From Opitutus terrae PB90-1 (GTDB lineage Bacteria > Verrucomicrobiota > Verrucomicrobiia > Opitutales > Opitutaceae): DNA of 64,000 nt. The notes beneath the pieces are model-generated. The model saw only the letters and a program-made list of their open reading frames with translations. It was not told where the DNA came from and ran no database searches. Where the stretch lies: NCBI RefSeq assembly GCF_000019965.1, contig NC_010571.1:4039001-4103000 (forward strand). Direction: 5' to 3'. The first letter of the stretch is position 1; each line of letters begins with the position of its first letter. Of the stretch, positions 55,301 through 62,446 are shown one piece after another. The position numbers were made by a program, and so were the translations under genes.

Positions 55301-55318
55301 CTTGACGTCCCAAGGCAT
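52265..55318 (-). CDS. Fused ligase-associated exonuclease-like protein and ATP-dependent DNA ligase (EXO-LIG)
   Basis: 1017 aa. Residues 1-330: metallo-beta-lactamase/beta-CASP nuclease domain with SHAHSDH (32-38), HPAGHIFGSAQ, LYTGDFKL (Asp111) and PLSDHADY. Residues about 362-640: ligase DNA-binding domain (LPDMG-like TPPDMGTAATFL, TGDLRIGLKEGLVEEAL). Residues about 664-870: adenylyltransferase with motif I EEKYDGIRCQ (Lys669), IGDGELLA, GLMAKDP, WLKLKK. Residues 870-1000: OB domain. In other bacteria EXO and LIG are separate proteins. Repeat-encoded inserts (GDATPSSR type) lie at 335-357, i.e. the EXO/LIG junction, and at about 468-500, 640-660 and 784-816. Start at 55318. Confidence 0.93.
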   Translation of the reverse strand: MPWDVKFSHGLYLPQLGWWLDAHFPQKRSFVSHAHSDHTATHDEILCSAGTAALMRARLDAKRIEHVLPFGQTEQLTADCGVTLHPAGHIFGSAQCLLEHGEHGSLLYTGDFKLRRGRSAEPCATPHAELVIMETTFGRPHYVFPPTAQVLNDIATFCHETIADDGVPVLFGYSLGKSQELLCSLEESQLPVMLHPQTHKLTRVYEQFGIAFPPYREFDLATVRGHVVICPPQSRESAFVRRIPGHRTAMITGWAMDPGAIYRYQCDAAFPLSDHADYQDLLRFVEAVNPQRVLTLHGFATEFAQTLRERGLEAWAIGEDNQLELGIRSSPPQVRAGDATPSSRSSGDAGVAAPACATPLHAPDSFARFVAAADAVKATPKKLEKIAVLRDYLAALTPPDMGTAATFLTGRAFPQRDPRNLTLGWSVIKRAVLEVAGVTEADYRDAYHRFADTGDAAGAVLAQRSLRPGDATPSSRPEILGVAGVADPGPAASRPAATSAPTTCSLADMALFFERAAAARGPAAKLDLLRERLALITPDEARYLIKIITGDLRIGLKEGLVEEALAAAAGQPLEAVREAAMLCGDIAAVARAARTDTLAEIQLTVFNPLQFMLASPEPTAEAIVDRFAAQRTAEAAAIVAGVGDPGPGSSSPATADAAPALARIWLEEKYDGIRCQLHKSGGRVELYSRDLNVITEQFPDLARAALALPHDFIGDGELLAWRDGRALPFAELQKRLGRKGGDDFFLGAEIPVSISFYDLLWLDGRSLLKEPLRERRALLERLLHGDATPSSRPDGDEGVAAPALQPATLNPQLSTKFSLAPVTFAHTASDIEAAFLAARQRGNEGLMAKDPASGYTPGRRGLAWLKLKKAYATLDVVVVGVEYGHGKRRDVLSDYTFAIRDEEHDNQLLTVGKAYSGLTDVEIAQLTQHFLEHTLEVHGRYRVVVPDTVIEVAFDTIQPSSRHQSGFALRFPRIARIRTDKTPAEIDTLATCRKLAAAAGSGGIAAVGARPPPAASD
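52876..52968. repeat. Repeat tract inside ligase domain (before motif IV)
   Basis: TTGAGAGTTGAGGGTTGAGAG short repeats (about 52876-52896), then the paired hairpin CTGGAGCGGCGACGCC...GGCGTCGCGTCTCCAT at 52912-52968. Encodes HGDATPSSRPDGDEGVAAPA and the LNPQLST stretch. Confidence 0.85.
53358..53404. repeat. Repeat inside ligase domain (before motif I)
   Basis: GTAGCCGGGCTCGATGAGCC + CGGGCCGGGGTCACCGACCCCGGCTAC. Two hairpins with GTAGCCG/CGGCTAC ends. Encodes VAGVGDPGPGSSSPAT, 4-20 residues before the catalytic KYDG motif. Confidence 0.85.
53827..53916. repeat. Tandem repeats inside ligase DNA-binding domain
   Basis: GGCAGCCGGCCTCGATGCGGCCG + GTCCGGGGTCGGCGACCCCGGCTAC (53827-53875), then ACGCGACGAGGGCGTCGCG + TCTCCAG (to 53916). 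The encoded residues in the ligase frame are PGDATPSSRPEILGVAGVAD + PGPAASRPAAT. Confidence 0.85.
54256..54312. repeat. 57-bp paired palindrome at the EXO/LIG junction
   Basis: Starts CTGGAGCGGCGACGCC, ends GGGCGTCGCGTCTCCAG; CTGGAG and CTCCAG ends are complementary. Length 57, a multiple of 3. Encodes AGDATPSSRSSGDAGVAAPA, exactly between the nuclease and ligase domains. Confidence 0.9.
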
Positions 55319-55395
55319 GCGCAGCGAAAGCAGCAATGGACGGAGAGGACTGGGAGAATGCAAGCCGCCTGAGCCGGAGGCAGCATTCAGCAGTT

Positions 55396-55508
55396 GTAGG
55401 GCCGCCGTTCACCGGCGAGCCGGGATCGGGGCGCGGGCCGGTGAATATTCGCGGCCGGCGGCGAGCGCCGGCCCTACGATCCCAGCTGCGGGCGAGACGC
55501 CCGCGCTT
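55396..55508. repeat. Bipartite repeat and hairpin upstream of the EXO-LIG gene
   Basis: GTAGGGCCGCCGTTCACCGG at 55396, ending GGCCGGCGGCGAGCGCCGGC + CCTAC at 55478 (83 bp, GTAGGGC...GCCCTAC ends). Followed by GCGGGCGAGACGCCCGCGC (55488-55506). Confidence 0.8.
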
Positions 55509-55523
55509 GGGGTGCGCCGCCCG

Positions 55524-55841
55524 TCACCGCAGTCCGAGCAGCCACAGTCCGAGCAGCAGCAGCAGACCGACGCCGACGCACCACCAATACCACGCAATCC
55601 CGTTTACCCGATGCGGACCTGCGAACGTCGGGTCTGTTTCTCCAAGCCTGTGGGCAAGGTGCCCGCGCTCCCGGGCGTCATCCTCCCACGCTTCGTCCGG
55701 TAGCTCGAGTCCATCGTAGATCGACGCCTCGCGCCAACCGGTACGCTCATCCGCGCCGCATTCGGGGCAGGCGAGCGCGTGCGGCGGAATCGTGGCGCCA
55801 CACTGGGCGCATTCGGGCGGAGGTGTTCGACGAGAAGGCAC
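55524..55841 (-). CDS. Zinc-ribbon membrane protein
   Basis: 105 aa from a GTG at 55841; upstream TTG at 55904 is also possible. An N-terminal treble-clef/zinc ribbon CAQCG...CPECG (Cys pairs 11 residues apart), then an acidic middle with conserved-looking DGLELPDEAWEDD, and one C-terminal transmembrane helix (IAWYWWCVGVGLLLLLGLWLLGL). The layout recalls small zinc-ribbon proteins with a tail anchor. No specific function known. Confidence 0.7.
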   Translation of the reverse strand: MPSRRTPPPECAQCGATIPPHALACPECGADERTGWREASIYDGLELPDEAWEDDARERGHLAHRLGETDPTFAGPHRVNGIAWYWWCVGVGLLLLLGLWLLGLR

Positions 55842-56056
55842 GCGGGGTGTCTGGCGAAAAACGCGGACGGACGCGAATAGTTCAAGCAATCGAGAAAAGC
55901 ACAAATCGCCGCCGCCCGGTGTGACGGGGGGCGGCGGACTTTGGAACGCTGATCGACGCTGATTTCCGCTCGTCCCGAATCAGCGGAGATGAGCGAGGAT
56001 CAGGGTTAAGGCAGCACGTGCTCGGGCGGCGTCGAACGACGCGACCGCCGGCCCGT

Positions 56057-57247
56057 TCAACTCGGCGTCGCCCGCGGGCGCGTCAGATATTTCCGCCGGA
56101 CCAGCCGCCATGCGGTCACGAAGAAAGCGGTCAGCGGGATCGCCAGCAGCATGCCGAGCACGCCGCCAAACGCCGTGCCCCAGAAAAACACCGCGACGAT
56201 GATCGCCACGGGATGCAGTCCGGTCTGCATGCCCATGATTTTCGGCGTGAGCACCCAGCCCTCGATCAGCTGCACGATCACCACGACGAGCAGCACCAGC
56301 GCGATCAGATGCCATCCGCCGTCGGGCTGGAAAAACGCCAGCGGCAGCGTGATCGCCAGCCCGACGATCGTGCCGAGATACGGCACGATGTTGAGCAACC
56401 CGAGCACGAGCCCGAGGATGAGTCCGAACCGAAGTCCGATCAGCGAGAAGCCGGTCGCGAGCAGTGCGCCCATGATCAGGCCGATGAGCAGTTGGCCGCG
56501 GAAAAAGGCGACCACGATCGCGACGAACTCCCGCACGAGGAACACAACGTCGTCACGCACGCGCGGTCGCAGGAAGACGAGATGCTGCGGCAACTCGTCC
56601 GCGGGCTCGCCGCGCGCCAGCAGGAAGAAGAACAGGTAGACCGGAATGATTGCGAGGTTGGTCAGGAACACGAACACGCCGAGGACGCCGCCGCCAGCCG
56701 CCATCAGCGAGGGCGCGGCTTGGCGCAGGACGGTTTCCAGCTGCTTGATCAACGCGCCGCTGAGATCACGCAGCGTGCTGCCTTCGCCTTCGCCGCCGCT
56801 CACTCCGGGCAGCTTCGCGAGCTGGCGCTGGATGAGATCGAGCCATTGCGGGAAGTGTTGGCGGAAATAGTTGAGGGTGTTTTCCCACAGGGTCGGCAGA
56901 TAGCTGATGAAGTTGACCGCCTGGTCGATTAGCGGCGGCAGCACGGCGATCAACAAGCCGGCCAGCGCCAGCACCACCGCGCCGTAAAGCACCACCACGG
57001 CGGTGAGCCGACGGAGCCGCAGCCGGTGTTCAAGCACCTCCACCAGCGGCCGCAGGATCAGCGCCAACACACCCGCGACCGCGAGCGGCCACAGCACGCT
57101 CGAGAAAAAACTGATCGCGCGCCCGAGCACGATGACCGCTCCGACCAGCAATGCGACCGAGCCGAGCGCCGCGAGCAGCGTGAGCGCAAAGCCCACGACG
57201 CGTCGTTGCGGCGGCGTGAGCAGGGGCGCGGTGGGCTCGACGGACAT
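56057..57247 (-). CDS. AI-2E family transporter (PerM/YdiK-type permease)
   Basis: 396 aa. Seven to eight transmembrane helices, with the central periplasmic/cytoplasmic loop VNFISYLPTLWENTLNYFRQ (about 103-122). Signature of the family near the end: GLRFGLILGLVLGLLNIVPY + LGTIVGLAITLP and EGWVLTPKIMGMQTGLHPVAII. Members export small molecules or Na+/H+; autoinducer-2 export is proven for few. Start at 57247. No partner genes. Confidence 0.93.
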   Translation of the reverse strand: MSVEPTAPLLTPPQRRVVGFALTLLAALGSVALLVGAVIVLGRAISFFSSVLWPLAVAGVLALILRPLVEVLEHRLRLRRLTAVVVLYGAVVLALAGLLIAVLPPLIDQAVNFISYLPTLWENTLNYFRQHFPQWLDLIQRQLAKLPGVSGGEGEGSTLRDLSGALIKQLETVLRQAAPSLMAAGGGVLGVFVFLTNLAIIPVYLFFFLLARGEPADELPQHLVFLRPRVRDDVVFLVREFVAIVVAFFRGQLLIGLIMGALLATGFSLIGLRFGLILGLVLGLLNIVPYLGTIVGLAITLPLAFFQPDGGWHLIALVLLVVVIVQLIEGWVLTPKIMGMQTGLHPVAIIVAVFFWGTAFGGVLGMLLAIPLTAFFVTAWRLVRRKYLTRPRATPS

Positions 57248-57458
57248 CGGAGTTCGTCGAGCGACAACGACTCGCGAAAGATTGTCAACCTCCGCGCGGC
57301 AACCGCGGCGCGGAGCACGCTTTCCGGTTGGACTGGGCACACCTTGAGGCGCCGGCCGAATGCAGGATATCTGCGCCGATGTTCGAATGATTTGTACGAA
57401 TTTCAGTTTGCATCGCCATGCGTGCATCGATCTCGTGAGCGCCGTTGCTCGCTAGAGA

Positions 57459-57659
57459 ATGAACGAGCCCGCTTCCCCAAGTCCTCTCGTCAGCCGCCAA
57501 CGAATTCTTCGGACCATCACCGAATGCCGGCTGGAGCTGGTCGTGCTGCAGGAGCGACTCGGCACCCCCAACGAGTGCCGGGGCGACATCGATCGCGCCT
57601 CGGAAATCGTCCACAAGATCAACAATCTCACCGCCGCGCTCGCGCTTTGCGTGGAGTGA
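57459..57659 (+). CDS. Small helical hypothetical protein
   Basis: 66 aa. Two predicted helices: RQRILRTITECRLELVVLQE and ASEIVHKINNLTAALALCVE. The second resembles the H-box of histidine-kinase DHp domains (VHEINNPLTA), including the His and Asn-Asn, but no ATPase domain exists in the gene. Could be a stand-alone four-helix dimer or a fragment. Divergent from the AI-2E gene. Coding status is moderate. Confidence 0.5.
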   Translation: MNEPASPSPLVSRQRILRTITECRLELVVLQERLGTPNECRGDIDRASEIVHKINNLTAALALCVE

Positions 57660-57794
57660 TCGAACCAAGTGGGACGGCACCGAGGTCGAGTGGTGTCCGC
57701 GGGTGGCGGTGTCGCAGCGTCGGCGGCCGGGCGGCCGCGTATTCCCCGCGGATTCTGCGGCGGACCAATAGCGGGCGGGCGATGCTGAATTGTC

Positions 57795-60596
57795 ATGGCT
57801 GGAGTGCGACTCCAGCCCATCACTCCTGATTCCGCAGAACCCCTGTTGCCAAGGCATGAGCGTTGCCGCCGGCCGCCGACCGGCGGCCGATCGCGGCGGC
57901 AGACGGCGCGCCTGGTTGTCCTGGCCCTGACGTTTGGCGGCGCGCTGCCACTCGCCGGCGCTCCGTCCACCGGTCCAGCGGTGCCGGGCTTCGAGTCCTA
58001 CGACCGCGAGATCCCCGAACTTCTGGAGCGCGGCAGTATTCCGGGAGCGGCGATTGCGGTGGCGTATCGCGGCCGGATCGTGTTCGCGCGCGGGTATGGC
58101 TACGCGGATCGGGAGACGAGCCGGCCGATCCAGCCGGACACCCGCTTGCGGATCGGAAGCATTTCGAAAACCGTTACCGCGGCGCGGGTGCTGAAGCTCG
58201 TGGAGGAGCACCAGCTCGCGCTCGAGACGCGGGCGTTCCCGGAACTCGGATACCCGGTGCCGACCTACGCCGGCGCGCAACGGGACCCGCGGCTTGATCG
58301 CGTCACGATGCGCCAGCTGTTGAATCACACCGGCGGCTGGGATTTCGACCGTGCGCCCAATCCACTGACGCCTGGTCAGGTGCGATTCGATGCCACCTCG
58401 TGGCCGTGGCATGTCGCGCAGGTGATGCGCACCGCCTCGCCGGCTTCAGCCGAGGATACCGTTCGCTTCATGGTCGGCCAGCCGCTGCAGGCGGAGCCGG
58501 GTACCAGCTGGTCGTACACCAATTTCGCCTATCTCGCGCTGGGTCGGCTCATCGAGCAAAAGACCGGTCTCGCCTACGAGACGGCGGTGCAGCGCTTCCT
58601 CGCGGATTCCTACATTTCCGGCCTCGCGATTGGCGGCACCCAGCGCGACGAGCTGGCGAGTGACGAGGCGGCGTATTACGACCATCCCAACGCCCCGTGG
58701 TACTACCTCTACAATCAGTTCGAGAACGGCAGCCGCGGGCCGTTGGTTCCGCGACCGTATGCCTGGTCCGTGCGCGGTTCCGATGCCTGCGGCGGCTGGA
58801 CCGCGTCGGCGATTGAGCTCCTCCGGTTCATGCTGGCACTCGACGGGCTCAATGGCACACCGCCGCTGCTGAATTCGGAGAGCATCGCGGCGATGCGCAC
58901 CGCCACGCCGTTGAGCACGTTTCTCCATTACGGTCTCGGCTGGTGCGTGAGCAACGCGGCCAACACCGATCCGCAGGGTTCCGATGGCGGCCATGGTGGC
59001 AGCCATTACGGCTCGACCTCCTACGCGCTGCGTTCGGCTGACGGGGAATGGCACATGGTTGCCTTGCTCAATGGTTCAGTGGATGCGAGCGACGGTGCGA
59101 ACGTGAATCTCATCAACACGACGACTGCCGCCGCGCTGCATCGGCTGCCGGATTTCGCCACCACGCCTCCGGCCCACGATTTCACCTGGAACACGCTGGG
59201 GTGGGAGGCTTGGCAGAGAAAGCATCTGGCCGCCGCCGACTCGGCACCGCTCGATGATGCCGACCGCGACGGCCTGCCGAATCTGCTCGAGTATGCCACC
59301 GGACTTGATCCGACGGGGATCGACGCCGCGCCGCCCGCGACCCTGACGGTCGGCGAGGACGAAGTGCCGGTGTTCACCTATCGCCGGCTGATTCTCGAGT
59401 ACCCGTTGGATTGGCTCGTGGAGACTGGCGGTGACGGCCAGCCTTGGCAGGCCGCGACGGCCGCGGTCCGACAAAGCACACTCAATTCCGACGGCACGCT
59501 GTCGGTCAGCGTCGCCCTGCCGGCCCGGTCGCGTGCACGGCTGCGCGTTCACCAGGCGGCGAGCGGGAGGGAGGCGCTGTTTGAGCCGATTCAATCGCCG
59601 CGCGCGTTCGCGCTGGCCGCCGGCGAAAGCACCGCGCTCTCGATCCTCGCCCCCGCCGACGTGACCTTGCAGTGGCGGAGAAATGGCGTGCTGCTCCCCG
59701 GCGCGACGGGGCCGCGCCTGACGATCACGAACGCGCAGCCGGCTGACGCGGGGATCTACACGGTGGACGTTGGCGGGGAGCCGGCCGCGACGGTCGTGGC
59801 GGCGATCGTCGCGTTTCGTTCCACGGCCGCCGTGACTGGCGCCGCGCGGCTGGCCGGGACGGACATACGCCACGCGAACGGCAACATCTACGATCAGGCG
59901 CTGCTCACCGGGTCGGCCGCGACGATCACGGCCGACGCCGGTCAGGTTGCACGGATTTCCTACCTCGATCTGAACGACGACATCGTCCAGGTGGAATTCT
60001 CCGGCGCCGGCAGCCTGACGCTTGCGCTCGCCGACGCTGCCGCACCCGCTTTGCCGCGGAATTACCACCAGGACGTCCGTTACGTGAAGGGCCACGCGAC
60101 GATTCTCATCGCCGATGCCGATGAGACGACGAACGTATCCGTGTTTACGGTCGGACGCGCGAACGCGGTCAACCAGGCGCTCTTCAAGGCGGACGTCGTT
60201 TATGATGGCATCGCCGACCTCGCGGCGCTCGCGATCCAGAGCCGGTCGGGAAAATTCGCCGGGGTTTACCTCGGCAATGCCCACCTGTTCGCGGCCCACG
60301 GCGCCACCGGCGTGTACGCGCCGGGCGTGCAGGTCGCCGGACCTGCGCGGCTCGGCGGCGTGAGCGCCTTCGATCGCGCGCTGCCGGTGCTCGTGTTTGG
60401 TTCGCTGGGTGAGCTGGCGATCACGGGGAGCGACCTGTACCAGGATAATGGCGCCGCCGTGCAAACGCTCGGACTGCGGCGCATCGCATTCACCGCCGGG
60501 GGCAAATCCGACGGCACCGGATTGCCGACGCAGCGCAATCGCGGCCGGTTGGTACGATTTGACCACGACGTGACCGGGTTGCTGGTCGGGCCGTAG
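57795..60596 (+). CDS. Secreted multi-domain serine hydrolase (beta-lactamase family) with Ig-like domain
   Basis: 933 aa. N-terminal basic region then hydrophobic signal (ARLVVLALTFGGALPLAGA, about 38-56). Class C beta-lactamase/PBP4-type domain (about 65-440): SxxK as GSISKT (Ser122, Lys125), YxN as WSYTNFAYLALG, and GGHGGSHYG for the third motif. Then a calcium-type linker DDADRDGLPNLLEYATGLDP, an Ig-like domain (about 625-675: VTLQWRRNGVLLPGATGPRL) and a C-terminal beta domain (LAGTDIRHANGNIYDQALL onward). Probably a cell-surface peptidase or esterase. The start is uncertain; earlier residues look unlike a normal signal n-region. Confidence 0.8.
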   Translation: MAGVRLQPITPDSAEPLLPRHERCRRPPTGGRSRRQTARLVVLALTFGGALPLAGAPSTGPAVPGFESYDREIPELLERGSIPGAAIAVAYRGRIVFARGYGYADRETSRPIQPDTRLRIGSISKTVTAARVLKLVEEHQLALETRAFPELGYPVPTYAGAQRDPRLDRVTMRQLLNHTGGWDFDRAPNPLTPGQVRFDATSWPWHVAQVMRTASPASAEDTVRFMVGQPLQAEPGTSWSYTNFAYLALGRLIEQKTGLAYETAVQRFLADSYISGLAIGGTQRDELASDEAAYYDHPNAPWYYLYNQFENGSRGPLVPRPYAWSVRGSDACGGWTASAIELLRFMLALDGLNGTPPLLNSESIAAMRTATPLSTFLHYGLGWCVSNAANTDPQGSDGGHGGSHYGSTSYALRSADGEWHMVALLNGSVDASDGANVNLINTTTAAALHRLPDFATTPPAHDFTWNTLGWEAWQRKHLAAADSAPLDDADRDGLPNLLEYATGLDPTGIDAAPPATLTVGEDEVPVFTYRRLILEYPLDWLVETGGDGQPWQAATAAVRQSTLNSDGTLSVSVALPARSRARLRVHQAASGREALFEPIQSPRAFALAAGESTALSILAPADVTLQWRRNGVLLPGATGPRLTITNAQPADAGIYTVDVGGEPAATVVAAIVAFRSTAAVTGAARLAGTDIRHANGNIYDQALLTGSAATITADAGQVARISYLDLNDDIVQVEFSGAGSLTLALADAAAPALPRNYHQDVRYVKGHATILIADADETTNVSVFTVGRANAVNQALFKADVVYDGIADLAALAIQSRSGKFAGVYLGNAHLFAAHGATGVYAPGVQVAGPARLGGVSAFDRALPVLVFGSLGELAITGSDLYQDNGAAVQTLGLRRIAFTAGGKSDGTGLPTQRNRGRLVRFDHDVTGLLVGP

Positions 60597-60674
60597 CGCC
60601 GCGCCGACGGCGATTTCGTCGTCGAATCGAAAAGGGCTCATCTCCGGATCGAACACCTACGCGCCGCTCTTGCC

Positions 60675-60720
60675 TTGACAGTCTAGGGGAGTCGGATTCT
60701 CCTAGATCATCTAGGAGAGT
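60675..60720 (+). promoter_or_regulatory. Operator/promoter upstream of the PadR-ADOP cluster
   Basis: TTGACA (60675-60680) is followed by TCTAGGGGA (60682-60690), TCTCCTAGA (60698-60706), TCA and TCTAGGAGA (60710-60718). The last two are a perfect 9-bp inverted repeat; the first is a near-copy, in direct orientation to the third. The site ends three bases before the ATG. A repressor site is likely, and the nearby PadR protein is the natural candidate; binding is not shown. Confidence 0.7.
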
Positions 60721-60721
60721 T

Positions 60722-61651
60722 ATGGGCACGACGTTGATTTCGACCGCACCTCACCGCCCGTGCTGCCGGCGGAGCTGGTTGCTGCTCGCAGGGTGGGCGA
60801 CCGTGGGCCTACCGGGATTGCACGCCTTCGGTGGGAACGCGGTCGTCGTGAGCGCGACGGCCATTCCCGCCTACGCGCGGCCGAGCGATGGCGCTGGTCG
60901 GCCGCTCGCGCAGAGCTATGTCTTCGGACAGGGCAAGTTCTTCGGCGGAACCTGGGCGGACCGCGGACTTGCGCAGCTATCATTCGATCAACTCACGAAG
61001 CTGCTGGCGCCGGGTTTGGCGAAACAGAACTATTTCCCAACGCGGGACGCCGCTGCGGCCGACCTGCTGTTGATGGTGCACTGGGGCGTCACGCAGGCTT
61101 TTCGCGACCCCATGGGCGAGGTCAACGTCGAGCGGCTGAACAGCGCCGCGGATGAATACCGCACCGCGGCGGCGGCGAACAACGGCGCCGCTGATCCCGG
61201 CGCGTTGAATGCCTTGCTGGCCGACCAGAGCGGGGCCGGCCAGAGCGCGCAACAGGCCATCGCGCGTAACGCCGCGTTGCTTGGCTATACGCCCACGTTG
61301 CAGCAGGCGCAGCGCCGGATCTTCGTCAGCGCGGAGGAGCAGACGATGAACGAGGAGCTGAACGAAGAGCGCTATTTCATCGTGGTCCTCGCGTACGACT
61401 ACGCGTTCATGCGGAAGGAGCATCGCTCGCGGCTGCTCTGGGCGACGCGCATCAGCCTGCGTTCGGTGGGCAACCGGTTCGAGGTGGCCGCGGCCGCCCT
61501 CGCGCAGGCCGGCGCCGGCGTGTACGGTCGCAACATCGACGGCCTCGTCCGGCTCGACTACTCGGATCGCAGCGGCCGGGTTGACCTCGGCGAATTAAAA
61601 GTCCTGGGCGAGGCGGAAACGACCCCGGCTAGCGTGCCGGCCACGCGATGA
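60722..61651 (+). CDS. Secreted hypothetical protein encoded upstream of PadR/ADOP
   Basis: 309 aa. Signal peptide (SWLLLAGWATVGLPGLHAFG, about 18-37), mature alpha/beta domain without recognised family. LAKQNYFPTRDAAAADLLLM resembles a DUF4136-like strand-helix seen in outer-membrane proteins, but I do not assign it. A Glu/Gln-rich central helix (about 200-220). ATG at 60722, only three bases from the operator palindrome. Likely co-transcribed with the PadR gene 60 bases downstream. Confidence 0.7.
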   Translation: MGTTLISTAPHRPCCRRSWLLLAGWATVGLPGLHAFGGNAVVVSATAIPAYARPSDGAGRPLAQSYVFGQGKFFGGTWADRGLAQLSFDQLTKLLAPGLAKQNYFPTRDAAAADLLLMVHWGVTQAFRDPMGEVNVERLNSAADEYRTAAAANNGAADPGALNALLADQSGAGQSAQQAIARNAALLGYTPTLQQAQRRIFVSAEEQTMNEELNEERYFIVVLAYDYAFMRKEHRSRLLWATRISLRSVGNRFEVAAAALAQAGAGVYGRNIDGLVRLDYSDRSGRVDLGELKVLGEAETTPASVPATR

Positions 61652-61712
61652 ACCTGATGAGGCAGAACGGCGTGACGATCGATTGGCAAACACCTCCGAG
61701 TTTCAAATTATC

Positions 61713-62045
61713 GTGAGTAACCAAAAAGCGGATTTACTACAAGGTACCCTGGACTTGCTCATCCTGAAAGCGCTGCAACACGAGCCGATGCACGGGTTCG
61801 GCGTGGCGCTGCGAATCCAGCAAATGTCAAAGGACATGTTGCAGGTGGAACAGGGCTCGCTGTATCCCGCGCTGTACCGGCTCGAAGACCAAGGGTGGAT
61901 CGAGTCCGAGTGGGGCGTCTCCGAAAACAACCGGAAGGCGAAGTTCTATTCGCTGACGACCGCCGGCCGGAAGCAGCTCCAGACCGAGGAGAAGAGCTGG
62001 GCCAATCTTTCGACCGCGATCAACCTGGTGCTGGGCAATACCTGA
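61713..62045 (+). CDS. PadR family transcriptional regulator
   Basis: 110 aa from GTG at 61713; an upstream TTG at 61683 is possible. Winged helix: KADLLQGTLDLLILKALQHE and QVEQGSLYPALYRLEDQGWI (wing/recognition helix), then a short C-terminal dimerisation helix (QLQTEEKSWANLSTAINLVL). This form (YPALYRLEDQGWI) is the PadR type that accompanies ADOP permease genes in Acidobacteria and Verrucomicrobia. Probably represses the cluster through the palindromic site at 60698-60718. Confidence 0.93.
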   Translation: MSNQKADLLQGTLDLLILKALQHEPMHGFGVALRIQQMSKDMLQVEQGSLYPALYRLEDQGWIESEWGVSENNRKAKFYSLTTAGRKQLQTEEKSWANLSTAINLVLGNT

Positions 62046-62057
62046 CGCGTTCATCTC

Positions 62058-62321
62058 GTGCAGCCCATTCCCCACGATTTGCGCCGGGCCTTGCAGCGGA
62101 GTGGGCTGGATGAGTTCTTCCGCGAGCACCCGCGGGTGCATCGCGTTGACTACCTCCGCTGGATCGCTGCGTCCAAGCGCCGGGGCACGCGGCGCCGGCG
62201 GATCGACGAGGCGGTGGTGCGGCTGGCGCGCCAATGGCAGGAGGAGGTGGCGCGGTTTCTGCGGCCCGACGTGAGGGGGAGTGTGGCGGCGGATCCGCAG
62301 CACGAGCGGCGGTGCGCGTGA
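62058..62321 (+). CDS. Short OmdA/YdeI C-terminal-like protein
   Basis: 87 aa from GTG at 62058, 12 bases after the PadR gene. Resembles the C-terminal OmdA segment of bacteriocin-protection YdeI proteins: LRRALQRSGLDEFFREHPRV, then YLRWIAASKRRGTRRRRIDE and AVVRLARQ. The N-terminal YdeI domain is missing, so this is a stand-alone C-terminal unit or a decayed gene. Basic (Arg-rich). Assignment tentative. Confidence 0.6.
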   Translation: MQPIPHDLRRALQRSGLDEFFREHPRVHRVDYLRWIAASKRRGTRRRRIDEAVVRLARQWQEEVARFLRPDVRGSVAADPQHERRCA

Positions 62322-62446
62322 GGGGAATCTCAATCTTTCTCTTTCTCCTCCCGGACTGCCGATGCTGAAGCAAGAAAGTCGCACGCGACGAACCCGAGCC
62401 TCCTGACGAGAGAGAACGAGAGAGAGGGAACGAGAGGAGTCCTACC

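Noticed and set aside
47309-55508. CRISPR array
   Set aside because: Repeats are palindromic but not regularly spaced, have no unique spacers of equal length, and no cas genes are present.
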